Shown here: positions 8,869-17,485 of the stretch, piece by piece
Numbering within the stretch: position 1 is the first letter of the stretch
Layout: every line of letters starts with the position of its first letter
Source: an uncultured Collinsella sp.
GTDB lineage: Bacteria; Actinomycetota; Coriobacteriia; Coriobacteriales; Coriobacteriaceae
NCBI GenBank assembly: GCA_934667065.1
Contig: CAKULD010000006.1
Coordinates: forward strand, 62,001-126,000
DNA length: 64,000 nucleotides
Direction of reading: 5' to 3'
Notes under the pieces: generated by a model
The model's input: only the letters and a program-made list of their open reading frames with translations
What the model was told of the DNA's origin: nothing
The model's database searches: none
Position numbers and translations under genes: made by a program

Positions 8869-9249
8869 ATGACTACGGCGGCAGCTCAGATTAACGTGCG
8901 TCTCGATGCCAACCTCAAGCGAACCGGCGATGCTGCGCTCTCCAGCGCCGGCATGACACCGAGCCAAGCGGTGCGTGCGCTCTGGCAACTTGCGGCATCT
9001 CTGGCTGATCGGCCCGGCGTGCTCCAGGACATCCTTTCGCCCGATCGAGCCCGAGCGGAGCAACGCGAGCGCGAGAAGGCTGCCAAACGCAAGCTCGAGC
9101 TCATCGATCAAGGTTCAGAACTGTTTATCACCGCCTGCCGTGAGTCGGGAATCGACTTGGCTAAGGCGCAGCCCTCGGGCGATGAAGAGCTCAAACGGAA
9201 TGCCTATGCGGATCGCTATGGCGAGGAGATGGGCTGGTTGTATGAGTGA
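8869..9249 (+). CDS. RelB/DinJ-family antitoxin
   Basis: 126 residues. The N-terminal INVRLDANLKRTGDAALSSAG followed by MTPSQAVRALW is the ribbon-helix-helix pattern of RelB/DinJ antitoxins. A charged helical segment (about 60-85) and the C-terminus probably wrap the toxin. A strong AAGGAGGAACC ribosome site precedes the ATG. The stop overlaps the next start (ATGAGTGA), typical of coupled toxin-antitoxin genes. It is longer than the usual 80-100 residues. It should neutralise the PIN protein and repress the operon. Confidence 0.8.
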   Translation: MTTAAAQINVRLDANLKRTGDAALSSAGMTPSQAVRALWQLAASLADRPGVLQDILSPDRARAEQREREKAAKRKLELIDQGSELFITACRESGIDLAKAQPSGDEELKRNAYADRYGEEMGWLYE

Positions 9250-9736
9250 GGCCCCAAAACGCATTTTGGTCGATACCAACGTATGGCTTGATTACTTCAT
9301 TCCTTCAAGGCGCGGCCGCTCGGCGGCGATTGATTTTTTGCGCGATGCGTGTGCGGTACAGGTTGAGCTGCTGTATGCAGCAACATCATCGAAGGACCTG
9401 TTCTATTTGATTTCGAGTGAACACAAGGCATGGTATCGACGAGAGCATGGCTCGCTTTCTCAAGATGCCGCTGCCGCAGCGACGTCACTTGCATGGGACT
9501 GTCTCGACGTGCTGTCACAAATTGCAACGCCGGTGCCCTGTGACCTGAGCGACATATGGATGGCGAGCAAACAGCGCGAGCTCCATAACGATTATGAAGA
9601 CGATTTAATCATCGCGGCGGCGATGCGCGTAAAAACAGACCTCTTGGTCACTAACGACGCTAAGCTCTGCTCGCACGCGCCCGTTGCAGCAATGAACGTC
9701 GAAAACGCAAGAAACTACCTAGCATCGCTCCAATAA
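9242..9736 (+). CDS. PIN-domain toxin (VapC-like ribonuclease)
   Basis: 164 residues, overlapping the antitoxin by 8 bases. The acidic residues of the PIN nuclease are present: D11 in LVDTNVWLDYF, D120/D121 in DYEDDLIIAAAM and D139 in VTNDAKL. PIN toxins cut tRNA or rRNA with Mg2+. The pairing with a RelB/DinJ-type rather than VapB-type antitoxin is a mixed but known arrangement. Function as an active toxin is inferred. Confidence 0.82.
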   Translation: MSEAPKRILVDTNVWLDYFIPSRRGRSAAIDFLRDACAVQVELLYAATSSKDLFYLISSEHKAWYRREHGSLSQDAAAAATSLAWDCLDVLSQIATPVPCDLSDIWMASKQRELHNDYEDDLIIAAAMRVKTDLLVTNDAKLCSHAPVAAMNVENARNYLASLQ

Positions 9737-9764
9737 AAAGACCTAACAGGTAGAACAAAAGTCA

Positions 9765-9868
9765 GCGAGAGCCCGCCAGAGCGAGCAAGGTGACGTGAAA
9801 GAGGAGGGCATAGGCCTTTTGGCCATGCCCGACGATTGAACGTCAGATTGCCGCTCTGGCGGGCTCGC
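9765..9868. repeat. Long nested inverted repeat
   Basis: The outer arms (9765-9796 and 9840-9868) share GCGAG, GCCCGCCAGAGCG, GCAA and TGACGT, separated by small bulges. The inner part holds a second dyad, GGGCATAGGCC against GGCCATGCCC. It fills most of the gap between the convergent PIN and dehydrogenase genes. No terminal T-run and no obvious target-site duplication are seen. Confidence 0.75.
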
Positions 9869-9879
9869 AGCGTCGAGTA

Positions 9880-9907
9880 GTTCCGGCGTTCGGTAGAACG
9901 CCGGAAC
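9880..9907. terminator. Hairpin at the 3' end of the dehydrogenase gene
   Basis: GTTCCGGCGTT and AACGCCGGAAC pair perfectly (11 bp) around CGGTAG, three bases beyond the reverse-strand stop. There is no T-run on the reverse strand, so it may protect the mRNA end rather than terminate. Confidence 0.5.
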
Positions 9908-9910
9908 AAA

Positions 9911-10846
9911 TTAATGCTCGATCCAGCAGCGCAGCGTCTCGCCGGCTTGCAGATGGCGTAGATTCTCGGCGGCGATATCGACTACGTTGTTGAGCGTAGC
10001 CTCTAGGTGGAACCAGCCGGAAACGTGCGGCGTGATGAGCATGTTGGGCGCATCCCACAGCGGGCTCTTGGCCGGCAGCGGCTCGGGGTCGGTGACGTCG
10101 ACCGCGGCGCCGGCAAGGTGCCCCGACTCAAGGGCGGCAACCAAGTCGTCGGCAACCACGAGGTCGCCGCGACCGCCGTTGGCAAAGAAGGCACCCGGCC
10201 TCATTGCGGCAAAGAACTCGGCATTCGCCAGACCGCGGGTCTCGGGCGTGCTGGGCATAAAGGACGCGACGATGTCGGCCTCGGCCAGGCGCTCGGGCAG
10301 AGCATCCATGCCGTCCATGTCCTCAAACACGATGGGGTAGACGTTCGGATGGCGCTTGATGCCGCGGACATGTGCGCCCATGCTGCGGCAGAGCGTGGCA
10401 AAGTGTCCGCCGATGTCCCCCGCGCCCAGCACCAGCACATTGGCATTTTTGAGCGAGGTGACCGGACCCAGGTCCTCCCAGCGATGCTCACGCTGCAAGT
10501 CTTGGTAGCTGGGCAGGCGCTTCATCATAGAAAGAACCATGGCAAACATGTGCTCGCTCACGGCCTGGCCGTAGGCGCCCACCGAGCAGGAGAGCTTTGC
10601 TTCGGCCGGTACGGTGCCGGCGGCAAGGTAATCGTCATAGCCGGCGCTCTGCAGCTGCAGCAGTTGGAGATGCTCGCATGCGGTGAGCATGGCGGGATTG
10701 ATGTTACCCAGGATGACGTCGGCATCGGCGACCTGCTCGCGTGTGACGGCGTCGGCGCTCGTATAGATAAAGTCCTCGCCCGGAGCACTCGACTCAAGGA
10801 TCGCGCGATGACGATCGTTGACGGGCAGCAAAACCAAGATGTTCAC
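9911..10846 (-). CDS. D-2-hydroxyacid dehydrogenase (NAD-dependent)
   Basis: 311 residues from a GTG at 10846 with GGAGAGGA upstream; the longer frame to 10960 runs through a hairpin repeat and lacks a site. The Rossmann motif is VLVLGAGDIGGHFATLCRSMG. The substrate Arg lies in NGGRGDLVV, and DVTDPEPLP and ITPHVSGW give the Glu and His of the relay. The family reduces 2-keto acids to D-2-hydroxy acids in the cytoplasm. The exact substrate is unknown. It follows map on the same strand but is separated from it by a palindromic repeat. Confidence 0.87.
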   Translation of the reverse strand: MNILVLLPVNDRHRAILESSAPGEDFIYTSADAVTREQVADADVILGNINPAMLTACEHLQLLQLQSAGYDDYLAAGTVPAEAKLSCSVGAYGQAVSEHMFAMVLSMMKRLPSYQDLQREHRWEDLGPVTSLKNANVLVLGAGDIGGHFATLCRSMGAHVRGIKRHPNVYPIVFEDMDGMDALPERLAEADIVASFMPSTPETRGLANAEFFAAMRPGAFFANGGRGDLVVADDLVAALESGHLAGAAVDVTDPEPLPAKSPLWDAPNMLITPHVSGWFHLEATLNNVVDIAAENLRHLQAGETLRCWIEH

Positions 10847-10866
10847 AGTCAGTCCTCTCCGGTCGA

Positions 10867-10899
10867 CCTGCCAAAAAGGGACAGGTTTATTTTGGCAGG
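10867..10899. repeat. GGGACAG-core hairpin, copy A
   Basis: Arms CCTGCCAAAA and TTTTGGCAGG pair perfectly around AGGGACAGGTTTA, followed by TTTTATC on the forward strand. It lies between map and the dehydrogenase. It is one of six related hairpins in the window; copy B differs by a compensating base-pair change in the arms. Confidence 0.85.
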
Positions 10900-10975
10900 T
10901 TTTATCAGGCAAAACGTTCAAATAAAACGCCGGATGCAAGACGGGTGTGCCCGCCAGCATCCGGCGTCCGTACGG

Positions 10976-11863
10976 TTACCAGCTCAGCAGCTCGTAGCCA
11001 TCTTCGGTCACGACCAGCTGAACTTCGCACTGAGCCGAGTCGCTGCCGTCCTTGGTACGTACGCACCAGCCATCGCCCTTGCTGATCTTGATATCGGGCT
11101 TGCCGGCGTTGACCATGGGTTCGATGGTAAAGACCATGCCCGGCACCATGATGGTGTCCACGTCGGGTGCCTCGGTGGTAAAGCCCACGAACGGGTCCTC
11201 GTGGAACTCCTTGCCAATGCCGTGCCCGCCGTACTCGCGCACCACGCTAAAGCCGGCGTCCTCGACCGTCTTTTGCACGGCCTCGGCCATGACGGACAGC
11301 GGCAGCCACGGTTTGACGGCGGCAAGGCCAGCCTCCACGCTGGCGCGGGTGACGTCGACCAGGCGCTGGCGCTCGGCAGAGACCTCGCCGATGCAGAACA
11401 TGCGGCTCGAATCGCTAAAGTAACCGTCCAAGATCGTAGAGCAGTCGACGTTGATGATGTCGCCCTCGTGCAGCACATCCGCATCGCAGGGGATACCGTG
11501 GCAGACAACGTCGTTGATAGAGGTGCACACGCTCTTGGGATAGCCCTCGTAGTTGAGGTCGGCCGGCGTGCCGCCGTGCTCGACGGTGTAGTCGTAGATC
11601 ATCTGGTCGATCTGGTTGGTGGTCATGCCCGCGGCGATGTGCTCGCCGACGTAGTCGAGCACGCCAACGTTGATGGCGGCCGAGCGCTTGATGCCCTCGA
11701 TGTCAGCAGGCGTCTTGTAGAGCGTGCGGGGCAGAACCTCCCAGCCCTCCTCCCACAGGCGCTCGAGGCGCTCGTCGAAGGCGCTGTGACATTTCTTATA
11801 TTTCTTGCCGCTGCCGCACCAGCAGGCGTCGTTGCGGCCGGGCACAGGTCCCTTGTCAAACAT
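10976..11863 (-). CDS. map: Methionine aminopeptidase type I with N-terminal SEC-C zinc motif
   Basis: 295 residues. Residues 10-27 carry a SEC-C zinc motif (C14, C16, C25, H26), a tail thought to help ribosome or protein contact. The M24A core has the metal ligands: VDCS, SDSSR, GGHGIG, TIEPM and AQCEVQ, with HEDPFV supplying the second His. It removes the initiator Met from nascent proteins, using two divalent metals. The usual SAQFEHT motif reads SAQCEVQ here, keeping the Glu. No other gene of the common secY-adk-map cluster is nearby. Confidence 0.94.
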   Translation of the reverse strand: MFDKGPVPGRNDACWCGSGKKYKKCHSAFDERLERLWEEGWEVLPRTLYKTPADIEGIKRSAAINVGVLDYVGEHIAAGMTTNQIDQMIYDYTVEHGGTPADLNYEGYPKSVCTSINDVVCHGIPCDADVLHEGDIINVDCSTILDGYFSDSSRMFCIGEVSAERQRLVDVTRASVEAGLAAVKPWLPLSVMAEAVQKTVEDAGFSVVREYGGHGIGKEFHEDPFVGFTTEAPDVDTIMVPGMVFTIEPMVNAGKPDIKISKGDGWCVRTKDGSDSAQCEVQLVVTEDGYELLSW

Positions 11864-11915
11864 GGCTAACTTCCTTTCATCCGCAGCTAGTATAGCCCAC
11901 CCACGTGTCCATAAA

Positions 11916-11982
11916 AGTTGCGGTGATATAGTTCCGATTTAAGCGGTTTAACAGCACAAATAGGAACTATATCACCGCAACT
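11916..11982. repeat. Long palindrome, AGTTGCGGTG family, copy 1
   Basis: Perfect 20-bp arms AGTTGCGGTGATATAGTTCC (11916-11935) and its complement (11963-11982) enclose a 27-base loop that includes GCGGTTTAACAG. It lies in the 159-base gap between map and the radical SAM gene. A relative with shared arm start AGTTGCGGTG occurs at 61637-61703. Confidence 0.88.
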
Positions 11983-12022
11983 GATGGGGCGGGATGGCGG
12001 CACTAGCTGCTGCGTGGTTTTG

Positions 12023-12799
12023 CTAGTAGCTCACCTGGCAGGGAATGCCGAGGGTTTGGACGCGCGCGGCAATGGCGTCGAGCACCTCGGGCGCCGCTTT
12101 AGCAAGGCCGGCGACCGGTGTCTCGCGCGCCACCGTGTAGATGGTCGTTTCTTGCGGGCGAATGCGCTCAAGCGCCGCGAGCCAGGGGGCAACGTACTCC
12201 TCGCCGGTGTTGTCGATGAGCTTGCCCTGATACTCGCCGGTCAAAAAGATCGTCTGGATAATAACGTGACCGTCAAAGCTTGCGAACGTCTCGATCTGGT
12301 GCTCGACGTCGTAGGGGCCAACAGGCTGGTCGAGCAGCTGGATAAACGCCGGGTCGACCGTATCGAGCTTAAGAATGTTGTCGTCGACCATCATGAGCGC
12401 ATCGTGTACCTGGGGACGGTCGGCGCGTGTGCCGTTGGAGAGCACGGCAATCTTGGTGTTTGGGGCAAGCTCGTCGCGCAGCGCGGCGGCACCGGCGATG
12501 GCCTGCGGAAACTCCGGCGCGGCGGTGGGCTCGCCGTTGCCGGCGAAGGTGATCACATCGGGAAGCTCGCCCTCGGCTGCCATCTCGTGCAGCTTGGCCT
12601 CGAGCGCGTCAAGCACCACGGCGGCCGTGTTATACGGCTCATGGCACGGGCGCTCGCTGTTAAAGCCGTTCTCGCAGTAAATACAGTCAAACGTGCAGAT
12701 CTTGCCGCTAGCTGGCATCATGTTGACGCCGAGCGAAAGCCCCAGGCGTCGGCTACGGACAGGGCCAAAGATCGGGCTGGCATTCAAAAACGTAGACAT
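12023..12799 (-). CDS. Radical SAM protein of the COG0731 (Tyw1-like) group
   Basis: 258 residues from the ATG at 12799, nine bases after GAGGAG; an ATG at 12805 is also possible. The opening PIFGPVRSRRLGLSLGVN followed by C35-C39-C42 (CTFDCIYC) binds the [4Fe-4S] cluster that splits S-adenosylmethionine. FAGNGEPT and VLSNGTRADRP are further family motifs. COG0731 holds the archaeal wyosine synthase but bacterial members have no settled role. The gene stands alone, with palindromes nearby, and gives no clue from its neighbours. Confidence 0.8.
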   Translation of the reverse strand: MSTFLNASPIFGPVRSRRLGLSLGVNMMPASGKICTFDCIYCENGFNSERPCHEPYNTAAVVLDALEAKLHEMAAEGELPDVITFAGNGEPTAAPEFPQAIAGAAALRDELAPNTKIAVLSNGTRADRPQVHDALMMVDDNILKLDTVDPAFIQLLDQPVGPYDVEHQIETFASFDGHVIIQTIFLTGEYQGKLIDNTGEEYVAPWLAALERIRPQETTIYTVARETPVAGLAKAAPEVLDAIAARVQTLGIPCQVSY

Positions 12800-12974
12800 A
12801 GACATATGCTCCTCAAGACAGTTGTGCCTAAGCATAGCATCGGCGCCAACGTAAAGTTCGGACTTGCGCTTGGCGGGTTTCGATTTTTAACTCCGCCCTC
12901 GATGCCGTGCTATGAAAGGTATCGGGTCGGGTACAGTTACTGTGTTAACAAGGCACAAGACGATGAGGCGCAAC

Positions 12975-13772
12975 ATGGATTTTACGGTTGAGAATGCGGG
13001 CACCGCGATTGCCTGTCGCGAGTATGCCGGCCCGGACGTGCCGTCCGATGCGCCTGCTCTGGTATGCGTGCACGGAGCCTGCGTCGATGGCGTCTTTTTT
13101 GACGGTATCGCCCGCGAGCTCAGCCGCGACTACCGCGTAATTACCTACGACCGTCGCGGTTGCGGTGGGAGCGGCGATGCTGCGGACGGCCTCTATGACC
13201 TCGCCGCTCAGGCCGCCGATCTGCAAGCCGTAATCGAGTACGTCGGCGCTCCGGCAAACGTGCTCGCGCACAGTGCCGGTACGCTGGTTGCCCTGGAGCT
13301 TCTTCGTACAAACCCGGCTGTCGTCTCGCGTGCGATCCTACATGAGCCCGCCGTGACGGGCGAGGGCGTTGGCCTGGGCGCGGCTCCTGTTTTGCTCGAC
13401 ATGATTGCAGTGGGGAAGGTCTCGAGGGCATTGAGGGCCTTCCTGGGTGCCATCGGCGACCCAGATCCCGAGGCCCCTAGGACAACCGAAGCAGAAGCCA
13501 AACATGCCCTGCGCAACGGCCGCAGTTTCATGGCAAACGAATACGGGACCAATATGACCTGCGTTCCCGATTGGGATAGCGTTCGTGCGTCGAAAACGGT
13601 GGCCGCCGTGCTCTTGGGTGAGCTCTCAATCGGCACGTCCCGCGAGGCGGGCACGCGGTCGGCGGCGGAGCGCCTGGGTTGCCCCCTCGTGACGATTCCC
13701 GGTGCCCACAATGGCCTGCGCGATCGCCCGGCGCCGGCGGCCCAGGCCGTCCGCGGAATCCTGGGGTCGTAG
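12975..13772 (+). CDS. Alpha/beta hydrolase
   Basis: 265 residues from the ATG at 12975; the upstream start choice is uncertain because the site GAGGCG is weak. VCVHGACVDG is the oxyanion strand, VLAHSAGTLVALEL has the nucleophile elbow Ser (HSAG) and IPGAHNGLRD offers the C-terminal His. The YDRRGCGGSG stretch is typical of esterase/lipase-like members. No signal peptide is seen, so it is cytoplasmic. Substrate unknown. Confidence 0.8.
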   Translation: MDFTVENAGTAIACREYAGPDVPSDAPALVCVHGACVDGVFFDGIARELSRDYRVITYDRRGCGGSGDAADGLYDLAAQAADLQAVIEYVGAPANVLAHSAGTLVALELLRTNPAVVSRAILHEPAVTGEGVGLGAAPVLLDMIAVGKVSRALRAFLGAIGDPDPEAPRTTEAEAKHALRNGRSFMANEYGTNMTCVPDWDSVRASKTVAAVLLGELSIGTSREAGTRSAAERLGCPLVTIPGAHNGLRDRPAPAAQAVRGILGS

Positions 13773-13973
13773 CAGTCGCGCCAACCCACTCGCAAGCGTT
13801 TCGGCGGTGTTAACAAACGCCCCCAAAACCTTGCGCCTGCACCTCCAAACATACCGTCTGCCAACTCATGAAAATGTAACGGTATTCACGTGCTTACCTG
13901 CATCGACAAGATGCTACCCTTGTACCATTTGATACCAACTGCTATCAAACGCATCGACCGAAAGGGCCCCCAT

Positions 13974-15854
13974 ATGCTCAATGATCACGAGGCCAATCTA
14001 ACCGACGAAGAGGCTGCCGCCGAGGTTGCCCGTGTCGCGAAGATCTACCCCGTGGTGCGTCTGCTGTCGGCCGATCAGGTCAAGAGCGACCGCAACTGCC
14101 TGCTCGCCGGCGATCGGTGCCCTTGCCTGCGCCAGTCAAGTCTTGAGGCCATGGCAAGCTCCGATGAGATATCGGAGCGGCTGCTCAACGACGGCGTTGA
14201 GTACCGTGCCCGTGTGCGCTCTTTGACGGTCGAGGGCGAGCCTCACGTTTTGCTGATGGTGCGCCCTATCGATGAACAAGAGGCCGCAGAAGAGGACCTT
14301 GTCTACACCGATGTGCTGACGAGCGTGCATAATCGCCGATATTACGAGGAAAAGCTTCGTAGTGCCCGCATGAACGCTGGCGTGGCGATGATCGACCTCG
14401 ATGATTTTAGGGTCTTCAACGATACGTGCGGTCGTCATGCCGGCGACCTTGCGCTCGGTGCTGTGGCGGCGGCCATTCGCGGCGGCATTCGCTCGACTGA
14501 CGAGCTTGTGCGCCTTGGCTGCGACAAGTTCGTGGCCGTCATGCCCAATATCCCCTCCGATGACTTTGCGCGTCGCCTGCGCCATGTATCCGATGCCGTT
14601 CATGCCACGATCGTCCCGGGCCATGAACACGTCAGCTTGTCGGCGTGTGTGGGCGGCGTTCGCATTAACGGCGAGACGGTCGATGAGGGCGTAAGCCGCG
14701 CGGTTCAGCTTTTGAGCCACGCCAAGGCAAAGCCCGGTACGGTCGTGACCGACAACGACGCAATCGCGACTTTCCAAAGCCAAAAGCCCTCGATCCTTAT
14801 TGTCGATGACTCCGAGATGAACCGTGTCATCCTCAACGAGATGCTCAAGGGCGAGTATCACGTCCTGGAGGCTGACAACGGCCGCGCGGCGCTCGATATG
14901 GTCGACCGTTATGGTGATGAGCTGTCGCTTGTGCTGCTCGATATTGTCATGCCGGGCATGAGCGGCTTTGAGGTACTAGCCGACCTGTCGCGCCGGTCTG
15001 CCGCCGATAACCTGCCCGTCATCATGATCTCGAGTGAAGATTCCGATGACGTGGTGCTGCGCGCCTACGAGTTGGGCGCTTCGGACTACATCAACCGTCC
15101 GTTCAACGCGCGCGTCGTGCGCCGCCGCGTGAGTAATACCATCCGCCTGTATGCCAAGCAGCGTCGTCTGACAAACCTGCTGTCTCAGCAGTACAACGAG
15201 CGCGTCAAGAACAGCCGCATGCTCATCGATATCATGGCCGGTGTCATGGAACTCCGCAACGGCGAGAGCGGCCTGCATGTCACGCATATCGAAAAGCTGA
15301 CCGAGCTGCTGCTGGGCTGCCTGGTGCATCGCAGCGACAAGTTTCCGCTCGACAACGAACAGCGCTCCACGATCGCTATGGCCTCGGCACTGCACGATAT
15401 CGGCAAGATGTCGATCGACGACGCTATTCTCAACAAGCCCGGACGCCTGACGTCCGAGGAGTTCGAGATCATGAAGACCCACACCACCCTCGGTGCCGAT
15501 ATGCTGCTTGAGTTGGGCCGTCAGCATGCCGGCAATTCCTTGTTGGAGTACGCATACCAGATCGCGCGCTGGCACCACGAGCGTTGGGACGGCAAGGGCT
15601 ATCCCGACGGCCTTAAGGGCGACGACATTCCCATTGCCGCGCAGGTGGTCTCGGTGGCCGACGTATACGATGCGCTCACGAGCGTGCGCGTGTACAAGGA
15701 CGCCATCCCGCACCAGGAGGCGATCCAGATGATTCTGGACGGCAAGTGCGGTGAGTTTAACCCGCTGCTGCTCGACTGCCTGCTCGAGGTGCAAGACCGT
15801 ATCGCCGAAACGTTGGCGCGCCCTGCCGACGTCGTCGCGTTTCCCACGATTTAG
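13974..15854 (+). CDS. Degenerate GGDEF - receiver - HD-GYP signalling protein
   Basis: 626 residues from the ATG after AAAGGG. Residues 25-100 form a small PAS-like region with a Cys cluster (C42, C49, C51). Residues 108-265 are a GGDEF fold whose active-site motif reads LGCDKF instead of GGDEF, so cyclase activity is doubtful. Residues 272-390 are a receiver domain with phosphoacceptor D323; the usual conserved Lys is Arg375. Residues 400-620 are an HD-GYP phosphodiesterase with H474-D475 and HHERWDGKGYP (534-544), which would hydrolyse cyclic di-GMP to GMP. The Hpt gene follows by 23 bases. No histidine kinase lies nearby. Confidence 0.9.
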   Translation: MLNDHEANLTDEEAAAEVARVAKIYPVVRLLSADQVKSDRNCLLAGDRCPCLRQSSLEAMASSDEISERLLNDGVEYRARVRSLTVEGEPHVLLMVRPIDEQEAAEEDLVYTDVLTSVHNRRYYEEKLRSARMNAGVAMIDLDDFRVFNDTCGRHAGDLALGAVAAAIRGGIRSTDELVRLGCDKFVAVMPNIPSDDFARRLRHVSDAVHATIVPGHEHVSLSACVGGVRINGETVDEGVSRAVQLLSHAKAKPGTVVTDNDAIATFQSQKPSILIVDDSEMNRVILNEMLKGEYHVLEADNGRAALDMVDRYGDELSLVLLDIVMPGMSGFEVLADLSRRSAADNLPVIMISSEDSDDVVLRAYELGASDYINRPFNARVVRRRVSNTIRLYAKQRRLTNLLSQQYNERVKNSRMLIDIMAGVMELRNGESGLHVTHIEKLTELLLGCLVHRSDKFPLDNEQRSTIAMASALHDIGKMSIDDAILNKPGRLTSEEFEIMKTHTTLGADMLLELGRQHAGNSLLEYAYQIARWHHERWDGKGYPDGLKGDDIPIAAQVVSVADVYDALTSVRVYKDAIPHQEAIQMILDGKCGEFNPLLLDCLLEVQDRIAETLARPADVVAFPTI

Positions 15855-15877
15855 TTCGACCAAAGGAGTTTTAATTC

Positions 15878-16234
15878 ATGGGTTCCATGCGTGAAGCGTA
15901 TGAGAAGATCGGCGCCGATTACAACGGTGCTTGCGTTCGCCTGATGGGCGAGGAGATGCTCGCCCGCTTTGCCCTTAAGTTCCTGGATGACGAGAGCATG
16001 GACAAGTTCGAGGCCGCTATGGCGGCAGGAGACGCCGAGAGTGCGTTTATGGCTGTGCATACGCTCAAGGGCGTGAGCCAGAACCTGGGGTTCGACAATC
16101 TGTACGAGCCGGCGGTTGTGGTGACCGAGGCGTTGCGCGATGCGGATACCGTTGACGGTGCCCGCGATGGGCTGCATGCGCTACGGCAGCAGTATGCGGC
16201 AACGATGTCGGCCCTGCGCGAGGCGGCTGAGTAA
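15878..16234 (+). CDS. Hpt-domain phosphotransfer protein
   Basis: 118 residues with an AAAGGAG site. AVHTLKGVSQNLGF contains the phosphorylatable H61 of histidine phosphotransfer domains, and the whole protein fits the four-helix Hpt bundle. It almost certainly passes phosphate to or from the receiver domain of the upstream HD-GYP protein, with which it forms an operon. The kinase that feeds it is not in the window. Confidence 0.88.
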   Translation: MGSMREAYEKIGADYNGACVRLMGEEMLARFALKFLDDESMDKFEAAMAAGDAESAFMAVHTLKGVSQNLGFDNLYEPAVVVTEALRDADTVDGARDGLHALRQQYAATMSALREAAE

Positions 16235-16302
16235 GGGCTTGCAGGCCTTGTGCCGCCCAGAGTCCGTTGATGTAGACATAAAAGGGCATCCCCAACAACT
16301 AT

Positions 16303-16397
16303 GAGAGTGGATAATCTCCCGTTTTAGGCCCGGTGGCGGCCTCGAAGTGGGAGATTATCCACTCTCGTTCGATACGTGTCCAAAAATCCACTCTCAC
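16303..16397. repeat. Long palindrome with an extra half-site
   Basis: GAGAGTGGATAATCTCCC (16303-16320) pairs perfectly with 16349-16366 around a 28-base loop that itself holds a GGCC dyad. A third half-site, TCCACTCTCA, follows at 16388-16397. It occupies the 274-base gap between the Hpt gene and the next membrane protein. No gene is visible in this gap. Confidence 0.85.
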
Positions 16398-16508
16398 CCT
16401 TTCTGATTAGTGAGTGGGCTATGCGCACTGGCGGGGCTTTCCGCATGCAATCCATATCGTTGTTCGATAAACTATTCCGATAACGATAGATTCGATGAGG
16501 GTGAGTAT

Positions 16509-17069
16509 ATGTCCAACAGCGTTCAGCGTATGGCCAAGGCGGGCGAAAACATCAGGAAGCTTGGTTTTTGCATGGCGGTCGTTTTTGCGGGAATGCTCGT
16601 CGCTTTTGCCGCGTTGGTTGTTTACGTGATCTGGTATGCGGTTGCAAACGTTGCTTCTGTCGATTCTTTCGGTGTTGTGACGCTTCTCAATGGCGGGTGC
16701 ATCGTTATCCCAAGCGGACTGTGCATGGCGCTTGTTATGGGTATTTCGCTTGTCGTTCTGTGCGGGATCAGCCGTAACATCACGCGAGGCGTCTCGCCCT
16801 TTACCAAGACGCATGTGCGACTTATCCGTGTTCTCGCGCTTGCCTTTGCTGTTAACGCCGCGGTTTCGCTTGTTGGTGCCTATGGATCGGTCAATCTCAC
16901 CATTGGTGGGTTGGAGCTTTGTATCGTGCCTCATTCCTTCGTTATCACGATTTGCCAGGGCGTTGCCTTTGACGCGGGGTCGCTTATCGGTGCGGCTGTC
17001 TGTTTGTTTGTCTCGGTGATCTGGAGCTATGCCTCGCTGCTCCAGGAGCAGTCTGACGAGCTTGTGTAG
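16509..17069 (+). CDS. DUF2975-like membrane protein
   Basis: 186 residues with four hydrophobic segments (about 20-45, 60-82, 105-125 and 150-172). Position and partner fit the DUF2975 (YoaS-like) family, which is usually encoded just before a small HTH regulator, as here. The ATG at 16509 follows GAGGGTGAG. Codon use is more AT-rich than in the flanking genes. Function is unknown; a membrane sensor or immunity role is a guess. Confidence 0.65.
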   Translation: MSNSVQRMAKAGENIRKLGFCMAVVFAGMLVAFAALVVYVIWYAVANVASVDSFGVVTLLNGGCIVIPSGLCMALVMGISLVVLCGISRNITRGVSPFTKTHVRLIRVLALAFAVNAAVSLVGAYGSVNLTIGGLELCIVPHSFVITICQGVAFDAGSLIGAAVCLFVSVIWSYASLLQEQSDELV

Positions 17070-17077
17070 GAGGAAGC

Positions 17078-17407
17078 ATGAGCTATCTCATTATCGAGCT
17101 TGAGACGCAGCTGCTTAAGACCAGAAAGACCAGCGCTGATCTGATTCGTGCCACGGGGCATACTCCTGCTAATATTTCAAAGCTAAGAAACGGAAAAATT
17201 AAAGCTATTCGTCTTAAGACGCTTCTCGATATCTGCGATGAACTTGATTGTCAACCGGGAGATATTATTCGGCGCGTGAGCGAGAAGGAGCTTGAGGAGC
17301 TTATTGTCGAGCGCGCAAAAAATGTCGTGAGGCAGATGCGGAATGGTGGAGGCAATGAGGCGTCGCTTCCGACATCAGTCTTTGCTGTCGATTTGAGCGA
17401 CGAATAG
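17078..17407 (+). CDS. Small Cro/C1-type HTH regulator (YozG-like)
   Basis: 109 residues, starting eight bases after the membrane protein stop with AGGAGG upstream. Residues 5-68 form a Cro/C1 helix-turn-helix ending in LKTLLDICDELDCQPGDI, the pattern of YozG-type regulators that partner DUF2975 proteins. The C-terminal 40 residues are charged. It probably regulates its own pair and perhaps the ABC exporter that follows after a terminator. Confidence 0.82.
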   Translation: MSYLIIELETQLLKTRKTSADLIRATGHTPANISKLRNGKIKAIRLKTLLDICDELDCQPGDIIRRVSEKELEELIVERAKNVVRQMRNGGGNEASLPTSVFAVDLSDE

Positions 17408-17441
17408 CATAAAACGAACAGTTAAAACGAAATATCAGTGC

Positions 17442-17476
17442 GAAAGGGCCCGTGTCTAACACGGGCCCTTTCTTTA
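17442..17476 (+). terminator. Intrinsic terminator after the DUF2975/HTH pair
   Basis: GAAAGGGCCCGTGT and ACACGGGCCCTTTC pair perfectly (14 bp) around CTA, followed by TTTATG. It separates the regulator pair from the ABC operon. Confidence 0.9.
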
Positions 17477-17485
17477 TGTATTATC

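Noticed and set aside
10007..11869. 620-residue forward open frame
   Set aside because: Antisense to the hydroxyacid dehydrogenase and map, both with clear motifs and ribosome sites.
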